Positions 16,183 through 28,610 of a stretch of 64,000 bases of DNA are shown piece after piece; the stretch's first letter is position 1; each line of letters opens with the position of its first letter. The notes beneath the pieces are model-generated. The model made no database searches. It saw only the letters and a list, made by a program, of their open reading frames with translations, and had not been told where the DNA came from. This DNA is from Alteromonas sp. RKMC-009 (GTDB lineage Bacteria; Pseudomonadota; Gammaproteobacteria; Enterobacterales; Alteromonadaceae): NCBI RefSeq assembly GCF_003584565.2, contig NZ_CP031010.1, forward strand, positions 2,294,001 through 2,358,000, given 5' to 3'. The translations under genes were made by a program, and so were the position numbers.

Positions 16183-17667
16183 ATGCGTGGATTTATCGTA
16201 GCACTGCTGGCTATATTGCTGGTAGGGTCTGACTCAGGTCGTGATACCCGTCAACTCCTTCACAATGCAGAGTCCGCATCGAACCCTGCTTCACTGTTAT
16301 GGCTGGCAGCCTCAAACGGCAGCGGTGTAGCAGAAGACCGCCTTGTAGCCTGGGCCACTATGCAGGGGTCAGCGTTCTGGCTTAATAAGCTGGTTGCTCT
16401 GGATAACGCCGATGCGGCCTGGGCACTGTATCAACTGGTCGGCGATGATGCGAAAAGTGACCGGTTGATGAGCCTGGCAGCTATCGGCAATGTGCCCGAA
16501 GCTCAGCTGGCCTTCGCCATGACAACGGATGACCCGGTAAAACGGGAAACCTGGCTTAAACGGGCCGCCGGACAAGGTTATTTGCCGGGTCAGGCGGCAC
16601 TTGCCGACTGGTACTTACTGCATGCCCAACCGGAAGAAGCCAGACCCTGGCTTCGTGTAACCGCTAATGATTATCCGCAAAGTGCTTTTCAGTATGGCAG
16701 ATTGCTGTGGGCAGACGGTAAACGTAAGGCTGCCGGTAAATGGATTGCTCAGGCTGCTGACAGCGGTCATGAAATGGCGGGGAAGGTCAGACGTATTCTG
16801 TCAACCTATTCACCCTACAGCGCAGCCTCAGTGCCGGCTAAAGCCAGAACGGATGAAAGTTGCAGCCAGAAAATAGGTCTGTTTGCTACTTCGTTATCGA
16901 CCATTGTAAAAGCCGATGAAATCGTAACAGAATTCCGCAAAGACAAACGCCTGCAGTCACTGGCAATTTGTCTGGATGCGCCGGTGTGGCTGACGGATGA
17001 CAGTCTGAACTGTGGTGGCGACTGGAAAGGACAGGGACGCCTCGGTTGTGATGTAAGGCCCCTTGCCAACGCGGTGGAAAAGCGGGGATTAACCCATGCT
17101 GTGATTATTGCAGAGCAGGGTAAAGCCAACGTAAATAACGGTGTAATGTTTCTTGACCTGATTGACTCCTATGCGGTTTTTGTTCATGAGCTGGCGCACT
17201 TTGCCGGATTTGTTGATGAATATGCGCTGGGGAAAAATGCCGCCAAACGGTACTGCGGCAGTGAGGATGCACCAAATCTGATTTTCGACGGCAAAATTAC
17301 CTATTCACCTCTCTCCACACTGGATAACTGGCAGGCATTGCAACCCGGTGTCGGGATCTGGCCGGCACAAAGTTGCGCCCGTTCCGATATCCGTGCCTAT
17401 AAACCTTCCGGGCATATTACCTTTCTTGAACACCATGACAGCGGTGATATTCCACCAATCTACATGGCTTTGTGGCGTCAGCAACTTTCACGCCCTGAAG
17501 CCCAGCGTCCGGTATTCATGAATATGTTTCAGTCTTTTCAAAAGGCAGGGCAAACCCGCAAGGCCGGAAAATGGCTGGATAAATACAATGCCTTTCTGGG
17601 AGCAGGAAAGGGAGACCCGGAAGAAACGGTTCCTGAAGAAGACGATGAGGAACCGTTACCGTTTTAA
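16183..17667 (+). CDS. secreted Sel1/TPR-like repeat protein with zinc metalloprotease motif
   Basis: A 494-residue exported protein. A short hydrophobic signal (MRGFIVALLAILLVGSDSG) is followed by tandem helical repeats of Sel1 type (residues 80-205; for example WLKRAAGQGYLPGQAALADWY). A metalloprotease domain occupies about residues 220-430 with HELAHFAGFVDEY (His335, Glu336, His339, Asp345), the HExxHxxGxxDE pattern seen in M64-type peptidases. Several cysteines suggest periplasmic disulfides. The tail is strongly acidic. Its placement 12 bases after nlpI, whose E. coli counterpart steers proteolysis in the periplasm, suggests a role in envelope protein or peptidoglycan-enzyme turnover; that is inference. 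I know no characterised homologue. Confidence 0.75.
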   Translation: MRGFIVALLAILLVGSDSGRDTRQLLHNAESASNPASLLWLAASNGSGVAEDRLVAWATMQGSAFWLNKLVALDNADAAWALYQLVGDDAKSDRLMSLAAIGNVPEAQLAFAMTTDDPVKRETWLKRAAGQGYLPGQAALADWYLLHAQPEEARPWLRVTANDYPQSAFQYGRLLWADGKRKAAGKWIAQAADSGHEMAGKVRRILSTYSPYSAASVPAKARTDESCSQKIGLFATSLSTIVKADEIVTEFRKDKRLQSLAICLDAPVWLTDDSLNCGGDWKGQGRLGCDVRPLANAVEKRGLTHAVIIAEQGKANVNNGVMFLDLIDSYAVFVHELAHFAGFVDEYALGKNAAKRYCGSEDAPNLIFDGKITYSPLSTLDNWQALQPGVGIWPAQSCARSDIRAYKPSGHITFLEHHDSGDIPPIYMALWRQQLSRPEAQRPVFMNMFQSFQKAGQTRKAGKWLDKYNAFLGAGKGDPEETVPEEDDEEPLPF

Positions 17668-17675
17668 AACTGTTT

Positions 17676-18419
17676 TCAGCGGCTTTGTAAATCGGGCTTC
17701 AGACGTTCAACCCACATGGCGGTGGCACCACAAATAGCTACCGGCATAACGATAAAGTTCACCAGCGGGATAAGGGAAAATAAGCTCACGCCCACGCCGA
17801 AAGAGAAACACAGTGTCTTATGTTTTCCCAGGTGCGCCCGCATCACCTTAAACGGTACTTTATGGTTGTCGTAGGGATAGTCACAATACTGAATGGCCAT
17901 CATCCACGCATTGAACATAAACCATAACACCTGGCCGATGACAGGGATAAGCAGAAACAGGATTAAAAACACAACGGCTCTGGGGATGTACCAGATTAAC
18001 TTGGCGAATTCTCTCCCCAGCATCCGTGGTACATCTTTAATTAAGTCCAGCAGACCATCATCGCCGATGGATTGACCAGTGAGGTGGCGCTCAACTTTTT
18101 CGGCCAGAATGCCGTTAAAAGGAGCCGCTATCCAGTTTGCCAGGGTACCGAAAACCAATGCAAATATCAGCAGCACTGACAGTACTGCAAGAGGCCACAG
18201 GAAAAAGCTGATCACGCCACGAAGCCAGTCCAGCCATTGCGGGATCAAACTCATCAGCCAGCTAATGCCTTCTCCTATTTCGCCGAACAGAAAGTAAAAT
18301 GCCACGGAAAAAAGCAGCAAATTAACCGTCAGCGGGATGAATACAAACCGTTTCAGGCCCTTTGTTTTAATCAGTGAAAAGCCGGTCATAAAATAACTGA
18401 GTCCGCTTTTATTTTGCAT
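17676..18419 (-). CDS. cysZ: sulfate transporter CysZ
   Basis: A 247-residue inner-membrane protein of the CysZ family (EI24-like fold), which admits sulfate for cysteine synthesis. It has four to six hydrophobic segments and the conserved NWIAAPFNGILAEKVE and AWMMAIQYCDYPYDNH motifs. The ATG at 18419 has GGAGACGTA upstream; the longer frame from 18527 adds 36 residues without family character. It neighbours smc-zipA-ligA divergently, recalling the cysZ-zipA-ligA neighbourhood of enterobacteria. It converges on the metalloprotease gene with eight bases between stops. Confidence 0.93.
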   Translation of the reverse strand: MQNKSGLSYFMTGFSLIKTKGLKRFVFIPLTVNLLLFSVAFYFLFGEIGEGISWLMSLIPQWLDWLRGVISFFLWPLAVLSVLLIFALVFGTLANWIAAPFNGILAEKVERHLTGQSIGDDGLLDLIKDVPRMLGREFAKLIWYIPRAVVFLILFLLIPVIGQVLWFMFNAWMMAIQYCDYPYDNHKVPFKVMRAHLGKHKTLCFSFGVGVSLFSLIPLVNFIVMPVAICGATAMWVERLKPDLQSR

Positions 18420-18679
18420 TACGTCTCCTGAAGCTGCACTTGAAAATGGGTTCTGATCCGGATTCAAATTGCCGGGCCAGTATGCACATGCAGTATACCT
18501 GTATCCGCATGCGGTGAGAAAACCCAATTGTTACAGCGTGTGAGTTTTGATAGAGTCAGCGGATAACAATAATTTTCCTATGCGCTGATCACCGGTAACC
18601 CGTTATTTATGCTGCAATTTCAGGCATTCTTCAGCTTGGCTGATGGCAACTTGAATCTCCTTTTCTCTGAGAGGTTTTT

Positions 18680-21600
18680 GTGCGCCTGAAAAAAATTAAG
18701 CTGGCCGGGTTTAAGTCCTTTGTCGATCCTACCACCATTCCTTTTCCCGGCGATATGACAGCTATAGTCGGGCCGAACGGCTGCGGTAAATCTAATGTGA
18801 TTGATGCGGTACGCTGGGTGCTGGGGGAAAGTTCAGCAAAAAATCTCCGTGGCGACGCCATGACGGATGTCATATTCAACGGCTCCTCAGCGCGAAAACC
18901 TGTCGGTCAGTGTTCAGTTGAACTGGTTTTCGATAACAGCAGCGGTCGCATTGGTGGTGAATTCGCTCAGTATAATGAACTGGCCGTGAAACGGCTGGTA
19001 ACCCGCGATGCCCAGTCTCTGTATTTTCTTAACGGCACCCGTTGCCGACGCCGGGATGTGACCGATTTGTTTCTGGGAACCGGTCTCGGCCCCCGGAGTT
19101 ATGCCATTATCGAACAGGGCATGATTTCCCGTTTGATTGAGTCAAAGCCGCAGGAGTTGCGGGTATTTATAGAAGAAGCTGCCGGCATATCAAAATACAA
19201 AGAGCGCCGCAGGGAGACTGAAAACCGCATCCGGCACACACAGGACAATCTTGAACGGCTGGAAGACGTGCGGGGTGAACTTGGCCGGCAACTGGAAAAG
19301 CTGCAACGTCAGGCGGCTGCCGCTCAACGCTATAAGGCCCTGAAGGCCAGTGAACGGAAACTGAAAGGTGAACTGTCTGCCATCCGCTGGCTCAAACACA
19401 CGCAGCATATTGAAAAGATCGAAGGTGAACTGGCAAAAGAACAAAATGAGCTGGATGCACTGATTGCACAGCAGCGTGGTGATGAGGCCGGTATCGAGAA
19501 ATACCGCACGCAGTCTGAAGACATTAAAACGGCACTGGATGACGTACAGCAGGCTGTGTTCACTATTTCCACACAAATTACCCGCATTGAACAGAACACC
19601 CTTCACAGCCAGCAGCGTGACAATCAGATTTCAGCTGAACTGGAAGAGCTTCATCAGCGCCGTGAACTGTTAGCGGCGTCGCTTCAGGAAGCTGAGCAGG
19701 CACTTGAGAAGGCAGATATGTCTCTTGAACAGTCTGAGCCTGAATTGCTGATGTTAGAAGAAACGATCATCCAGGCTGAAGAGCGGGCTGAATCTGCGGA
19801 ATCTGCGTTAAGGGAATACAACCGCAAGCGTCGTGAACAGGAACAACACTATCATTCTCTTAAGCAAAAGGTGCAGGGGTTACACAGTCAGATCCAGTCG
19901 GTGACCAGTATGCAACTGCGCACAACACAGCGCATCGGTGAATTGAATGATGAGCTGACGGCACTGGATGATGACACGTTGAGTGAGCGTCTCGAAGAAG
20001 CGCAGGCTGAGCAGGAACTGGCCGCAGAAAAATCCGCTATTGCTGAAGATGAAGTGATCATCAGTAAAGATGCGCTTAATGCCGCATCAGAACAATATCA
20101 GACGGCAACCGCTGCTCAGGCAGGTTGTCAGCGGGAACTGGACCAGGCGGCTTCACGTTTTGCAGCCCTTGAAGCGTTGCAGGAACTGGCGGAAGCTGAA
20201 GCAGGCGAACTCCCTGAGGGTGTTGCGTTACTGTGGAAAAGTATCAGCGTAAAGCCGGGGTTTGAGGCGCTGATTGAAAAAGTCACTGTGTGGTTAAACA
20301 ACCCGCTGGTGGCAGCAGAGTATCCACTGGAAACCCTCATAGCGTCTGCAGAACATTTTCCCCAGGGGCACAGGATTTTGCCACTTCATACAGACAGACC
20401 AGCTGAAGAAGGTACACTGGCGTCATGTTTGAATGACGGCTACATCCCGTCATTGTTTTACCGTATCCGTCTTGTCCCTGACCTGGCGGCAGCGCGCACG
20501 TTATTGCCGGCGCTGGCTGCCGGTAAATCGGTAGTCACTGAAACCGGAGAATGGTTATCTGCAGACTGGCTGTTAAGAGGAACCGTACAGGAAGACAGTG
20601 CAGGTGCACTGCAGCGTCATGGGCAAATGGCGCAATTGCAAAGCGAAATTGACAGCCTGAGTGAACAGCTTGCAGAACTTCAGTTTCAGGCAGACAGTGC
20701 CTCAGAGGAAAAAACACGGGCGGAAGAGCATCTTGAAATCACCAGGCAGGCACAGGTGCGCTCTGCTCAGCAACAACAGCAGGCAGCACATCAGGTAGCC
20801 ATGCTAAAGCAGGAAGTTGCCCAGTTAGCCTTACGGCAGCAAAAAATCCGCGATGAACTTACCCGGCAACAGCAGACTCTGGCCGGGGATGATGAACAAC
20901 TTGATACATTGACGGCTCAGCTTGAAGTGCTGGAAATGCAGTTGATGGATGCGGAGGAAGAGGAGCAGAATGCGTCGTCAGAGCGGGAAAGATTCGAGCA
21001 CGAACAGCAGGATGCGAGGCAGTCTGCAGAGCAGCAGAAATCCCGTAAACATCAGCTTGAACTGTCTGTACAGCAGCAGCGAAATCAGCAGCAATTATAC
21101 CTCGAACAGGTAACGCGTAACCAAGCGCAGCTGGCTGAATACCGTCAGCGTGAAGACGCGTTAACACAGGAAAAACAGTCCCTTAGTCAGCCTATGGCGA
21201 TGCATGAAGCACAACTTGCGCAATTACTCGAAGACCGCGAAGTGCAGGAAGCGTTGCGTATAGAAAAGCAGAATGCGTTAAGCGATGTTGAAGCCCTGCT
21301 GAGGGAAGCGCAGCAGGGGCATCATGGCGTAGCTGTAAAAATTCAGCAGCGGAACACCGTTATTGACGGGTTAAAAATTGATATCGAAGGCGCCCGGGTA
21401 AGGGCCATGTCGGTACTCGAATTATTGCAGGAAACCGGTCAGTCTCTGAAAGAAATTTTACCTGACCTGGATGACACCGCGGATGAAAAGAGCTGGCAGC
21501 AGGAACTGGAAAAAACCACCGCAGCGGTTGCCCGTCTGGGGGCGGTGAATCTGGCGGCCGTGGAAGAATATGAGACGCAGGCGGAACGAAAACAGCATCT

Positions 21601-22150
21601 CGATACGCAATTTGATGACCTGGTATCTGCGCTGGATACGCTGCAAAGCGCTATCCGTAAAATAGACAAAGAAACCAAAACCCGTTTCTCAGCAACCTTT
21701 GGACAGGTGAATGAGGATCTGAAACAACTCTTTCCTAAGGTATTTGGCGGCGGCTCTGCCTATCTGGCACTGACAGATGATGATCTGCTTGAGACCGGTG
21801 TGACAATTATGGCCCGGCCGCCCGGTAAGAAAAATAGTACAATTCACCTTTTAAGCGGTGGAGAAAAAGCGTTAACCGCTTTATCATTGGTGTTTGCAAT
21901 TTTCCGGTTGAATCCGGCGCCCTTCTGTTTACTTGACGAAGTGGATGCGCCGCTGGACGATGCCAACGTGGGGCGTTTCTGTAAACTGGTATCAGAAATG
22001 TCAAAGTCGGTGCAATTTATCTATATCACCCACAATAAGATTGCGATGGAAATGGCAACGCACCTAACAGGTGTTACTATGGCAGAGCCAGGGGTTTCCC
22101 GCATGGTTGCCGTAGATGTTGATGAAGCCATGGCCTTCGTCGAAGCATAA
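18680..22150 (+). CDS. smc: chromosome segregation protein SMC
   Basis: A 1156-residue condensin ATPase that compacts and segregates the chromosome. The N-terminal head has Walker A GPNGCGKSN (residues 31-39). Two long coiled coils (about 170-500 and 670-990) flank the hinge. The C-terminal head has the ABC signature LSGGEKALTALSL and Walker B LLDEVDAPLDD. This is the Smc type rather than MukB, consistent with Alteromonadales. The start is GTG with GAGAGG upstream. It leads the smc-zipA-ligA set, 19 bases before zipA. Its ScpA/ScpB partners are not in the window. Confidence 0.96.
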   Translation: MRLKKIKLAGFKSFVDPTTIPFPGDMTAIVGPNGCGKSNVIDAVRWVLGESSAKNLRGDAMTDVIFNGSSARKPVGQCSVELVFDNSSGRIGGEFAQYNELAVKRLVTRDAQSLYFLNGTRCRRRDVTDLFLGTGLGPRSYAIIEQGMISRLIESKPQELRVFIEEAAGISKYKERRRETENRIRHTQDNLERLEDVRGELGRQLEKLQRQAAAAQRYKALKASERKLKGELSAIRWLKHTQHIEKIEGELAKEQNELDALIAQQRGDEAGIEKYRTQSEDIKTALDDVQQAVFTISTQITRIEQNTLHSQQRDNQISAELEELHQRRELLAASLQEAEQALEKADMSLEQSEPELLMLEETIIQAEERAESAESALREYNRKRREQEQHYHSLKQKVQGLHSQIQSVTSMQLRTTQRIGELNDELTALDDDTLSERLEEAQAEQELAAEKSAIAEDEVIISKDALNAASEQYQTATAAQAGCQRELDQAASRFAALEALQELAEAEAGELPEGVALLWKSISVKPGFEALIEKVTVWLNNPLVAAEYPLETLIASAEHFPQGHRILPLHTDRPAEEGTLASCLNDGYIPSLFYRIRLVPDLAAARTLLPALAAGKSVVTETGEWLSADWLLRGTVQEDSAGALQRHGQMAQLQSEIDSLSEQLAELQFQADSASEEKTRAEEHLEITRQAQVRSAQQQQQAAHQVAMLKQEVAQLALRQQKIRDELTRQQQTLAGDDEQLDTLTAQLEVLEMQLMDAEEEEQNASSERERFEHEQQDARQSAEQQKSRKHQLELSVQQQRNQQQLYLEQVTRNQAQLAEYRQREDALTQEKQSLSQPMAMHEAQLAQLLEDREVQEALRIEKQNALSDVEALLREAQQGHHGVAVKIQQRNTVIDGLKIDIEGARVRAMSVLELLQETGQSLKEILPDLDDTADEKSWQQELEKTTAAVARLGAVNLAAVEEYETQAERKQHLDTQFDDLVSALDTLQSAIRKIDKETKTRFSATFGQVNEDLKQLFPKVFGGGSAYLALTDDDLLETGVTIMARPPGKKNSTIHLLSGGEKALTALSLVFAIFRLNPAPFCLLDEVDAPLDDANVGRFCKLVSEMSKSVQFIYITHNKIAMEMATHLTGVTMAEPGVSRMVAVDVDEAMAFVEA

Positions 22151-22169
22151 CAAAGGGCGAACGAATTAA

Positions 22170-25444
<3,275 letters not shown>

Positions 25445-25463
25445 ATTAAAATCTGCCATCAGT

Positions 25464-25494
25464 TTGCCGGTGCTGTGATACCGGCAAGCTTTTT
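25464..25494 (+). terminator. intrinsic terminator of ligA
   Basis: TTGCCGGT (25464-25471) pairs with ACCGGCAA (25480-25487) around an eight-base loop, followed by a short T run (25490-25494). Confidence 0.75.
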
Positions 25495-25555
25495 GTGCAG
25501 AAGTAATTTGCTGGGATATTTTGTCAAAAGATCAGCGAAGACCGTTAAATCCGGT

Positions 25556-26089
25556 TTAAACTTTTGAGGCCCGTTGTTTACGGGCTTCTTTACGTGCATT
25601 CCATGATTTTCTCACAGAGAAACGCCATATCCAGTTCAGTCCGAAATACCCCAGCAAACCAAATATGACTGAACAGATCCCGCAGCCGACGAGGAAGGCC
25701 GGGCCGATGGTGCTGATACTTTCAATTATCCATTTCCAGCTGAACTGCAATTCAAAGTGTCTGGGCTCTGTACCCAGTACCGTTGTACCTACCTTGTAAG
25801 CACCGTAAAAAATTGGCGGCATGGTAAACGGGTTCGTGATCCACACGGTTGCTACAGAGAGGGGGAGATTTGCACGGAAGGGAATAGCAGTGGCGGCAGA
25901 CAACCACATTTGAAACGGAACAGGCCAGAAAGCGAAAAACAAACCAATACCAAACGCGTTAGCTGCTGAACGACGGTTCAGATGCCACAGGTTCGGCTCA
26001 TGCAAAACTGTGCCGAAGATCCGTAGCGCACGATTGTGCTTTATCGTTTGATGGTCTGGTAAAAAACGTCGTATAAATTTTTTTGGCAT
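25556..26089 (-). CDS. DUF2062 family membrane protein
   Basis: A 177-residue protein with three or four hydrophobic segments and the DUF2062 signature: a GIGLFFAFWPVPFQM helix followed by NLPLSVATVWITNPFTMPPIFYGAYKVG. The family is widespread in proteobacteria with no assigned function. The C-terminus is basic (SWNARKEARKQRASKV). It is divergent from comEC over only 35 bases, so the two promoters must overlap each other's coding ends. Its stop lies about 110 bases past the ligA stop, convergent with it. Confidence 0.85.
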   Translation of the reverse strand: MPKKFIRRFLPDHQTIKHNRALRIFGTVLHEPNLWHLNRRSAANAFGIGLFFAFWPVPFQMWLSAATAIPFRANLPLSVATVWITNPFTMPPIFYGAYKVGTTVLGTEPRHFELQFSWKWIIESISTIGPAFLVGCGICSVIFGLLGYFGLNWIWRFSVRKSWNARKEARKQRASKV

Positions 26090-26124
26090 AAACCGTATTT
26101 CATTTCATCCGAAGTAACCAATCC

Positions 26125-28500
26125 ATGCATCAACACGCTGCGCTATGGCTGCTGGCATTCTGCCTGACTTCGCTGTCTGCGAGGTTCTGGCCGGTATTGC
26201 CGGGAAAAATCTGGATTGTACTTCTTGCCTGTATCGTCTCCATTATCCACACACACAATGTCAAAATGCACATCCGCACCGCCCTGAAAGCAGGGTGTCG
26301 TTTATGTGGTGTTACAAACTGGTACGTGCGCAGTAAAAAACAGTTTAGTGTACTGCCGTATTTACTCAGCGGGATAATGTCCGGATTGATTTGGATGGCA
26401 AGTGTAGGGCATTGCTACCTGGCTTGGCAACTCCCTGCCGGCAAAATTCAACAAGATGTCATAGTTACGGGGCAGATAACGTTTACGCAGAGAAATGACA
26501 ATGGTCAGTGGTTGCATGTTGCTCTTTCGACACTGGGTGACAGGCATTATTTCTTCCGTCCGGTCATCGGTGTTCAATTGCCACAAAATATGGGTGAGCT
26601 GGCTGTTCATCAACAGGTGAAGTTAACGGTTAATCTGAAGCCGGCTTCGCCGTTAATGAACCCTGACGGCGATAGCCGGGCAAAAATGGTCAGCATGAAA
26701 ATGATTGCCACGGGTTCAGTCAAAGCGTTCGGTAACGGTTCTCTTGTTTCTCCGGCTGACAGTCTGCATTACCGGGCAAGTCAGCGTTTGCAGAAAGCGG
26801 GTTACTCCCGCTGGCTGGTGGCTTTAATGACTGGCGACCGTTCTTTGTTGACAGACAATGACTGGCAGTTGCTGCAAAAAACCGGAACAGGGCACCTGTT
26901 TTCAATTTCGGGTCTGCATGCAGGTATGGTGGCTTTATGGTCTGCCTTACTGACCAGCGTTGTGTTCAGTTGTTTTGCCCGTCTAATCAGTGCCGGGCAC
27001 AACGGCATGAATATACGGCTTACAGTTGCTGTGGCAACACTCCTCATGACAGCTCTCTATGCGGCGCTGGCCAACTGGCAGGTACCGGTAACCCGCGCGT
27101 GGCTGCTTATTTTATTGTTCACATTGCTGCTTACTTTTAAAGTCTGCTGGAGCTGGCGGCACCGGCTGCTTGTGATGGTGTTTCTGTGTATTCTGGTTTC
27201 TCCCTTAAGTGTATTCAGTAACAGCTTTTATCTGAGTGCCGGTGCGGTATGCGTTTTAATATTCATTGGCTGGCGGTGGAAACCTGCATCGTATTCATAC
27301 TTTCACCGCATCATGTTTGTTATTCGCGCCCAGTGCCTGATTTCATTATTGTTAATGCCGTTTACGCTGATATTTTTCGGTTCAGTGTCTTTGCTGACGG
27401 CAGGCGTTAATCTCATCGCAATTCCTGTGATCACACTGCTGATGCCCGCCGGTCTGGCAGGGCTGGTACTGAACTATAACGATGGTCTCACAAACACGTT
27501 GCTGGATTTGGCTGATACCATCCTGCTATGGATGACGCAGCAACTCAGCGTGATTTCCCCGTATATGGCGGCCTTTGATAATACAGGCGTTAGCGGTCAG
27601 GCTGCATTCTGTCTGCTCCTGTCAATGCTGCTGTTGGCATTGCCGGTGTTTCGCTACCGGAAGCGCAGTGCCATGATGCTGGCGGTGCCGGCGATCAGTT
27701 TCTGGTTCCCGCTCAGTACAGATGCCTGGCAACTGCACGTATTTGATGTGGGCCAGGGCACGGCACTGGCAGTTTCCAGGGGAAACCGTGCAGTCATCAT
27801 TGATACCGGTCCCTCATGGGAGACAGGCAACGCACTGACAAGTACGGTACTGCCGGCACTGAAGGCGGCCGGTATTCATCACGTTGATCAACTGATAGTT
27901 TCTCACGGCGATGATGACCATGCCGGCGGTGTTACTGCATGGTTAGATCGCAGGGCTGATCATCCGCTGGAGCTCAACCGGGGTTTGCTGTCAAATACAA
28001 ATGGCTGTCAGAGCGGAAAACGATGGCGGTGGCAAGGATTACAGTTTCGTGCCATGTGGCCTGAAAAAGGCAACACGGAAGACAGCAACCGGTTATCCTG
28101 TGTTTTACTGGTATCCGGAAATGGCTATTCAGTGTTGCTCCCGGGTGATATAAACCGCAGTGCCGAATACGCACTTTTGTATAACAATGCCGCCCTTAAC
28201 GCTGACATATTACTGGCCCCCCATCATGGTAGCAGCACTTCATCATCAAAGGCTTTCATAAAAGCAGTATCACCTTCGTTCACCGTATTTACGTCCGGCT
28301 TTTATCATCGCTGGAAATTACCTGAAGACATCGTTGAATCACGTTACCGGGAAGCCGGCTCCGTTATTCTGCTAACTGCCCTGAACGGCTACATACAATT
28401 CACCCTGGCTGATGAGGGGATCGGCGTGACACGCTACAACAGAGATATTAGCCGTCGCTGGTACGACTTACGGACACAGGTATCTCTGCCTCAGCATTGA
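26125..28500 (+). CDS. comEC: ComEC/Rec2 DNA-uptake channel
   Basis: A 791-residue inner-membrane protein that passes single-stranded DNA into the cytoplasm during natural transformation. It has an N-terminal membrane and OB-like part, the Competence domain (residues about 230-500, with TGTGHLFSISGLHAGMVAL, the ISGLH hallmark), and a C-terminal metallo-beta-lactamase-like domain (HVFDVGQGTALAVS, SHGDDDHAGG, PHHGSSTSSS). All parts are complete, so the gene looks functional. Placement before msbA-lpxK is conserved in gammaproteobacteria. No clear ribosome-binding site precedes the ATG. Other competence genes are not in the window. Confidence 0.93.
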   Translation: MHQHAALWLLAFCLTSLSARFWPVLPGKIWIVLLACIVSIIHTHNVKMHIRTALKAGCRLCGVTNWYVRSKKQFSVLPYLLSGIMSGLIWMASVGHCYLAWQLPAGKIQQDVIVTGQITFTQRNDNGQWLHVALSTLGDRHYFFRPVIGVQLPQNMGELAVHQQVKLTVNLKPASPLMNPDGDSRAKMVSMKMIATGSVKAFGNGSLVSPADSLHYRASQRLQKAGYSRWLVALMTGDRSLLTDNDWQLLQKTGTGHLFSISGLHAGMVALWSALLTSVVFSCFARLISAGHNGMNIRLTVAVATLLMTALYAALANWQVPVTRAWLLILLFTLLLTFKVCWSWRHRLLVMVFLCILVSPLSVFSNSFYLSAGAVCVLIFIGWRWKPASYSYFHRIMFVIRAQCLISLLLMPFTLIFFGSVSLLTAGVNLIAIPVITLLMPAGLAGLVLNYNDGLTNTLLDLADTILLWMTQQLSVISPYMAAFDNTGVSGQAAFCLLLSMLLLALPVFRYRKRSAMMLAVPAISFWFPLSTDAWQLHVFDVGQGTALAVSRGNRAVIIDTGPSWETGNALTSTVLPALKAAGIHHVDQLIVSHGDDDHAGGVTAWLDRRADHPLELNRGLLSNTNGCQSGKRWRWQGLQFRAMWPEKGNTEDSNRLSCVLLVSGNGYSVLLPGDINRSAEYALLYNNAALNADILLAPHHGSSTSSSKAFIKAVSPSFTVFTSGFYHRWKLPEDIVESRYREAGSVILLTALNGYIQFTLADEGIGVTRYNRDISRRWYDLRTQVSLPQH

Positions 28501-28610
28501 AAATACAGGCGTCAATGACCATAACAAAGGCCGGCATTAACACCGCGCATTGGGAATTTAGCCGATTCCAGTTACAATGGGCCGGTTATTCGAATAAGTG
28601 ATGAAAATAA

